From NCBI GenBank assembly GCA_013813355.1, contig JACCRT010000039.1, positions 1 to 33,513 on the forward strand: a stretch of 33,513 bases of DNA. Reading direction: 5' to 3'. The number at the start of each line of letters is the position of its first letter. The stretch's first letter is position 1. The notes below the pieces were generated by a model. It made no database searches and had not been told where the DNA came from. It saw only the letters and a list, made by a program, of their open reading frames with translations. A program made the position numbers and the translations under genes. The DNA is from Acidobacteriota bacterium (GTDB lineage Bacteria > Acidobacteriota > Vicinamibacteria > Vicinamibacterales > 2-12-FULL-66-21). This document shows, one piece after another, positions 30,978 to 33,513 of the stretch.

Positions 30978-32606
30978 ATGGACTTTCGCGAATACGCCTC
31001 CCACGAAACATCCGCAGTTGTCAGCCGCCTCCTAACGAGCCAGGCCGACGCGCAGATCCGTCGCGCACGCGAGGCGCTCGACCTAGCGGCCCGGGAGCTC
31101 GATACCTCGGTCGCGCCGGTTGGAGCGGAGGACGAGATCCGCGACCTGGTCCAGCGGATCGAGGCAGCGGCCGGCATCGCCGTCCAGCGCGTGCAGCAGG
31201 AAGCCCAGAAGACGCTGCACGCCGTCGGTGAAGAGCTCGCCGCGGCACGTCGCGAGGCCGCCGACGCCAACCTCGTGGTGACGACCCTGCGCGGTGAGGT
31301 CGCAGCGCTGGTCGATCGCGCCGGCACCGCCGAAGCCGACCTCGACGCCACCATCGAAGCACACCGCCAGATCGAAATGGAGCTTGGCGGGCTTCGCGAA
31401 CTGCTCGAAGGGAGCCGCGCGGAGGCGACCAGGCTCACCGCGGAGCTCGAGGCCGGGCATGCCGAGCGGGGCCTCCTGGTTGAGACCCTTGCGGCCGCCA
31501 GGGAATTGCAGGCCCGGGTGGAGTCTGCGCTCACCGCCGCGGAATCCGCGGTTGCGGAGGGAGCCGACTCGCGCGCCACCCTCCAGGAAGAGCTCGTCGC
31601 CGCGCGGGCCCGGATGACGACGCTCGAAGAAGCACGCGCCGCGCTGCAGGCCGATCTCGAGACGTCGCAGGCCGCCCTCAGGGCGAGTGAGACCGAGGTC
31701 GATGCGACGCGGGCTGCGCTGGCGGAGGCCGAAGCAAACCTCGAGACGTCCCGGACGGCGTTGAACAGGGCCGAAAGCGAACGCGACGCCCTCGGCGGCG
31801 CGCTGAAGGCGGCAGAGGCCGAGCGGGATCGCATGACGCTGCTCGAGGCCGCCGCGTCAGCCTGCCGGGAACTTGGTGCGGCCGACTCCATGAGCGGGCT
31901 GCTCGAGATGCTCGTGTCACAGGTCTCGAAGCAGTTCACGCGCGCCGCGATCTTCCGGGTCAAGGCCCACCACCTCGAGGGGGAGCACGCCGTTGGATTC
32001 GATGCCGCCACCGACGTATCGAAGCTGATCATCCCGCTCACGCTGGATTCGCTCGTCACGCGGGCGCATGCCTCTGGCGCGTTCGCTCGGCTCGGGCCCG
32101 GTGACGGCTCGGCGGGACCAGCCCCTTTCGATGGATCCCCGCACGTGGCCATCGCGGTACCTATTACGTTTCAAGGTGACATCCTCGCCGTACTGTATGC
32201 AGATTCCGACGACCCGGCGGCGGGGCCGCACGAGGAGCGCCCGGCCTTTGCATCGGTCCTGGCCGGCCACGCCACGGTGCTGCTGGGACGAATGTCACAG
32301 GAACTGAAGACGCTACAGGAGTTGCGCGATTACGCGTCGATGCTGCTTCAGGAGGCACAGCAGATGTACGCGGCCGATGTCGAATCGGGGCGCGGGGAGG
32401 CCGAACGGCGCCGGCGCCTGCAGGACACCCTCGACTGCGCCCGCCAGCTCTACGCCCAACGCGCCGCCCTCGAGGGATCCGCCGCCGCTGGGCTGCTCGA
32501 CGAGCAGATTGCGGCCGCCATCACCGCCGCCCCAGACACGCCCTTCACCGAGGATCTCGCCTTGGCCGCCGGCCACGGAGAAAACGCGCGCCGCAGCGCC
32601 TCCTGA
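30978..32606 (+). CDS. Long coiled-coil protein with GAF-like domain
   Basis: 542 residues from the ATG at 30978 (GGAG about 12 bp upstream); the earlier GTG at 30951 is less likely. Residues ~25-290 are an almost unbroken coiled coil rich in Ala, Glu, Arg and Leu ('ALAEAEANLETSRTALNRAE'). It is followed by a GAF-like domain (~290-440: 'LEMLVSQVSKQFTRAAIFRV', 'AIAVPITFQGDILAVLYADS') and a second short helical region. No kinase, cyclase or membrane segment is seen. The GAF-like domain may bind a small ligand or a partner, with the coiled coil setting dimerisation. Function unknown. It stands between a permease scrap and a secreted protein gene. Confidence 0.8.
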   Translation: MDFREYASHETSAVVSRLLTSQADAQIRRAREALDLAARELDTSVAPVGAEDEIRDLVQRIEAAAGIAVQRVQQEAQKTLHAVGEELAAARREAADANLVVTTLRGEVAALVDRAGTAEADLDATIEAHRQIEMELGGLRELLEGSRAEATRLTAELEAGHAERGLLVETLAAARELQARVESALTAAESAVAEGADSRATLQEELVAARARMTTLEEARAALQADLETSQAALRASETEVDATRAALAEAEANLETSRTALNRAESERDALGGALKAAEAERDRMTLLEAAASACRELGAADSMSGLLEMLVSQVSKQFTRAAIFRVKAHHLEGEHAVGFDAATDVSKLIIPLTLDSLVTRAHASGAFARLGPGDGSAGPAPFDGSPHVAIAVPITFQGDILAVLYADSDDPAAGPHEERPAFASVLAGHATVLLGRMSQELKTLQELRDYASMLLQEAQQMYAADVESGRGEAERRRRLQDTLDCARQLYAQRAALEGSAAAGLLDEQIAAAITAAPDTPFTEDLALAAGHGENARRSAS

Positions 32607-32613
32607 CCACACA

Positions 32614-32725
32614 GGCAGTAGGCAGCGGGCTGTAGGGCCGTGTCTTCCGTGGCTATAGTCCCTCCACATTCAAGGCAGAGAACAGGTGGATGAACACTGC
32701 CGACTGCCGACTGCCCGCTGCCCGC
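32614..32725. repeat. GGCAG / CTGCC word tracts in inverted orientation
   Basis: Left tract GGCAGTAGGCAGCGGGC (32614-32630) and right tract CTGCCGACTGCCGACTGCCCGCTGCCCGC (32697-32725) are built from the same 7-8 bp words (GACTGCC, CCGCTGC) on opposite strands, about 66 bp apart. They could pair over a long stretch in RNA. The unit between them holds a TATAGT sequence (32654-32659) but no gene. Confidence 0.65.
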
Positions 32726-32811
32726 TACCCGCGACTCTGTGGTACAACCAATTCGGCTACTGGCGGTCAGCCGGTGGCGTGTTTGTGTCCAGAACCAACG
32801 AGGAGCAGCTC

Positions 32812-33495
32812 ATGCGCAAGATGCTCGTGATGGCGGCGGCGATCGCCCTCCTGGTCCCTGTCGTGCCCAGCGCGCAGGATCAGGATGCGGATCGAAAGGT
32901 CGCCGGCGGGGGAATCAAGGCAGCCGGCTGGCAGGGCCGAATCGATCCCGCCGCCGCCAAGAAGGGCTCGACGATCAACGACTCGAAGTTCGAGCAGCAG
33001 GGAGATGCGCTGCATCTCTCGGTCGGTCCGGCGGCAATTTACTGGAACCCGAAGCACACGGCCAGCGGAGACTACACGGTCAAGGCGACCTTCCGGGAGG
33101 CCAAGCCCGACACCAGTCATCCCCACCCGTATGGAGTCTTCATCGGCGGTCACAATCTCGACACCCCGGATCTGTCGCTGGTGTATTGCATCGCCTACAG
33201 CGACGGCACGTTTCTCGTCCGCGGCTTCAACGGACCCTCCGTCGTCCAGGTTGGCAAGCGCCAGCCACACGCGGCCGTGCAGAAGCCCGGGACCGACGGC
33301 AGCGTCACCAACGAGGTCGCCTGGAATGTACGTGGGGGCCGAGCCGAGTGCGCCATCAACGGCACGACGGTCGCCAGCTACGAGCGCGCCGAGCTGGTCG
33401 CGCCCGGGCGCCTCGAATCGACTGACGGGCTTGCAGGAATCCGCGTGAGCCACAACGTGGACGCTGTCGTGACCGGTTTCGGCATCAGCAAGTAG
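32812..33495 (+). CDS. Secreted protein of unknown function, possible concanavalin-like fold
   Basis: 227 residues from the ATG at 32812, with GAGGAG as Shine-Dalgarno; the 42 residues before it in the track lie in a repeat tract. Signal peptide 'MLVMAAAIALLVPVVPSAQ' (cleavage near residue 21). The mature part is beta-rich: 'SGDYTVKATFREAKPDTSHPH', 'YGVFIGGHNLD', 'VYCIAYSDGTFLVRGFNG', 'TNEVAWNVRGGRAECAINGT' and 'GLAGIRVSHNVDAVVTGF'. This strand pattern is like DUF1080/laminin-G type jelly rolls, which often bind or cleave glycans, but no catalytic residues can be named. An extended -10-like TGGTACAAC (32741-32748 region) may be its promoter. Confidence 0.75.
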   Translation: MRKMLVMAAAIALLVPVVPSAQDQDADRKVAGGGIKAAGWQGRIDPAAAKKGSTINDSKFEQQGDALHLSVGPAAIYWNPKHTASGDYTVKATFREAKPDTSHPHPYGVFIGGHNLDTPDLSLVYCIAYSDGTFLVRGFNGPSVVQVGKRQPHAAVQKPGTDGSVTNEVAWNVRGGRAECAINGTTVASYERAELVAPGRLESTDGLAGIRVSHNVDAVVTGFGISK

Positions 33496-33513
33496 ACACA
33501 AGAAGGGCGGGAC

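Noticed and set aside
30755-32152. 465-codon minus-strand ORF opposite the coiled-coil gene
   Set aside because: Serine/alanine-rich antisense image of a heptad-repeat gene, with no domain.

Overview
The window is a GC-rich bacterial chromosome segment. Its gene content suggests an Acidobacteriota member, probably of the Vicinamibacteria type: several Ser/Thr protein kinases with PD40-propeller or TPR sensor regions, a VWFA-related secreted protein, a carboxypeptidase-regulatory/cupin fusion, PRC-barrel, AsmA and DUF368 proteins. This placement is inferred from families only; there is no rRNA or other phylogenetic marker here, and I saw no tRNA, CRISPR array or insertion sequence.

Layout. 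1-600: the 3' end of an M3 peptidase gene, then a C-terminal scrap of an NhaC-type antiporter. 517-6547 (minus strand): a PD40-propeller Ser/Thr kinase, prephenate dehydratase (pheA) with a likely transcription-attenuation leader, a YbiT-like ABC-F ATPase, a DUF2007-like protein and a SEC-C membrane protein. 6730-7207: a truncated OsmC gene abutting a scrap of a methyltransferase C-terminus. 7149-9043: a cupin fusion protein and a secreted double PRC-barrel protein with a strong terminator. 9020-15089 (minus strand): PP2C phosphatase, CPA2 cation/proton antiporter with RCK domains, thiamine-binding-like protein, VWFA-related protein and a GHKL ATPase. 15335-19542: a CsgG/FlgT-like secreted protein, an FHA-transmembrane-trypsin protease and a zinc-ribbon Ser/Thr kinase. 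19543-26394: a repeat-bearing intergenic region, a PIG-L deacetylase, a TPR Ser/Thr kinase and, 3 bp later, a full-length paralogue that has lost its catalytic motifs (a pseudokinase). 26404-29103 (minus strand): AsmA-like protein and a DUF368 polyprenyl-phosphate translocase. 29273-33495: an NPP-type phosphodiesterase, the C-terminal scrap of an FtsX/MacB permease, a coiled-coil/GAF protein and a secreted protein of unknown function.

How the genes may work together. Three active-looking kinases, one pseudokinase, one PP2C phosphatase and one FHA protein lie within 26 kb, which makes this a Ser/Thr phosphorylation neighbourhood. Two arrangements stand out. The first is the kinase/pseudokinase tandem at 20734-26394. 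The second is the FHA-TM-protease at 16369-17412, which could turn cytoplasmic phospho-recognition into periplasmic proteolysis. The best regulatory candidate is the pheA leader at 4111-4311: promoter, small Phe-containing ORF, terminator just before the start codon, and an upstream copy of the terminator arm that could form an antiterminator. The window also holds several 3'-end gene scraps at gene borders and several intergenic tracts built from short repeated words, which point to ongoing deletion and to dispersed repeat families.
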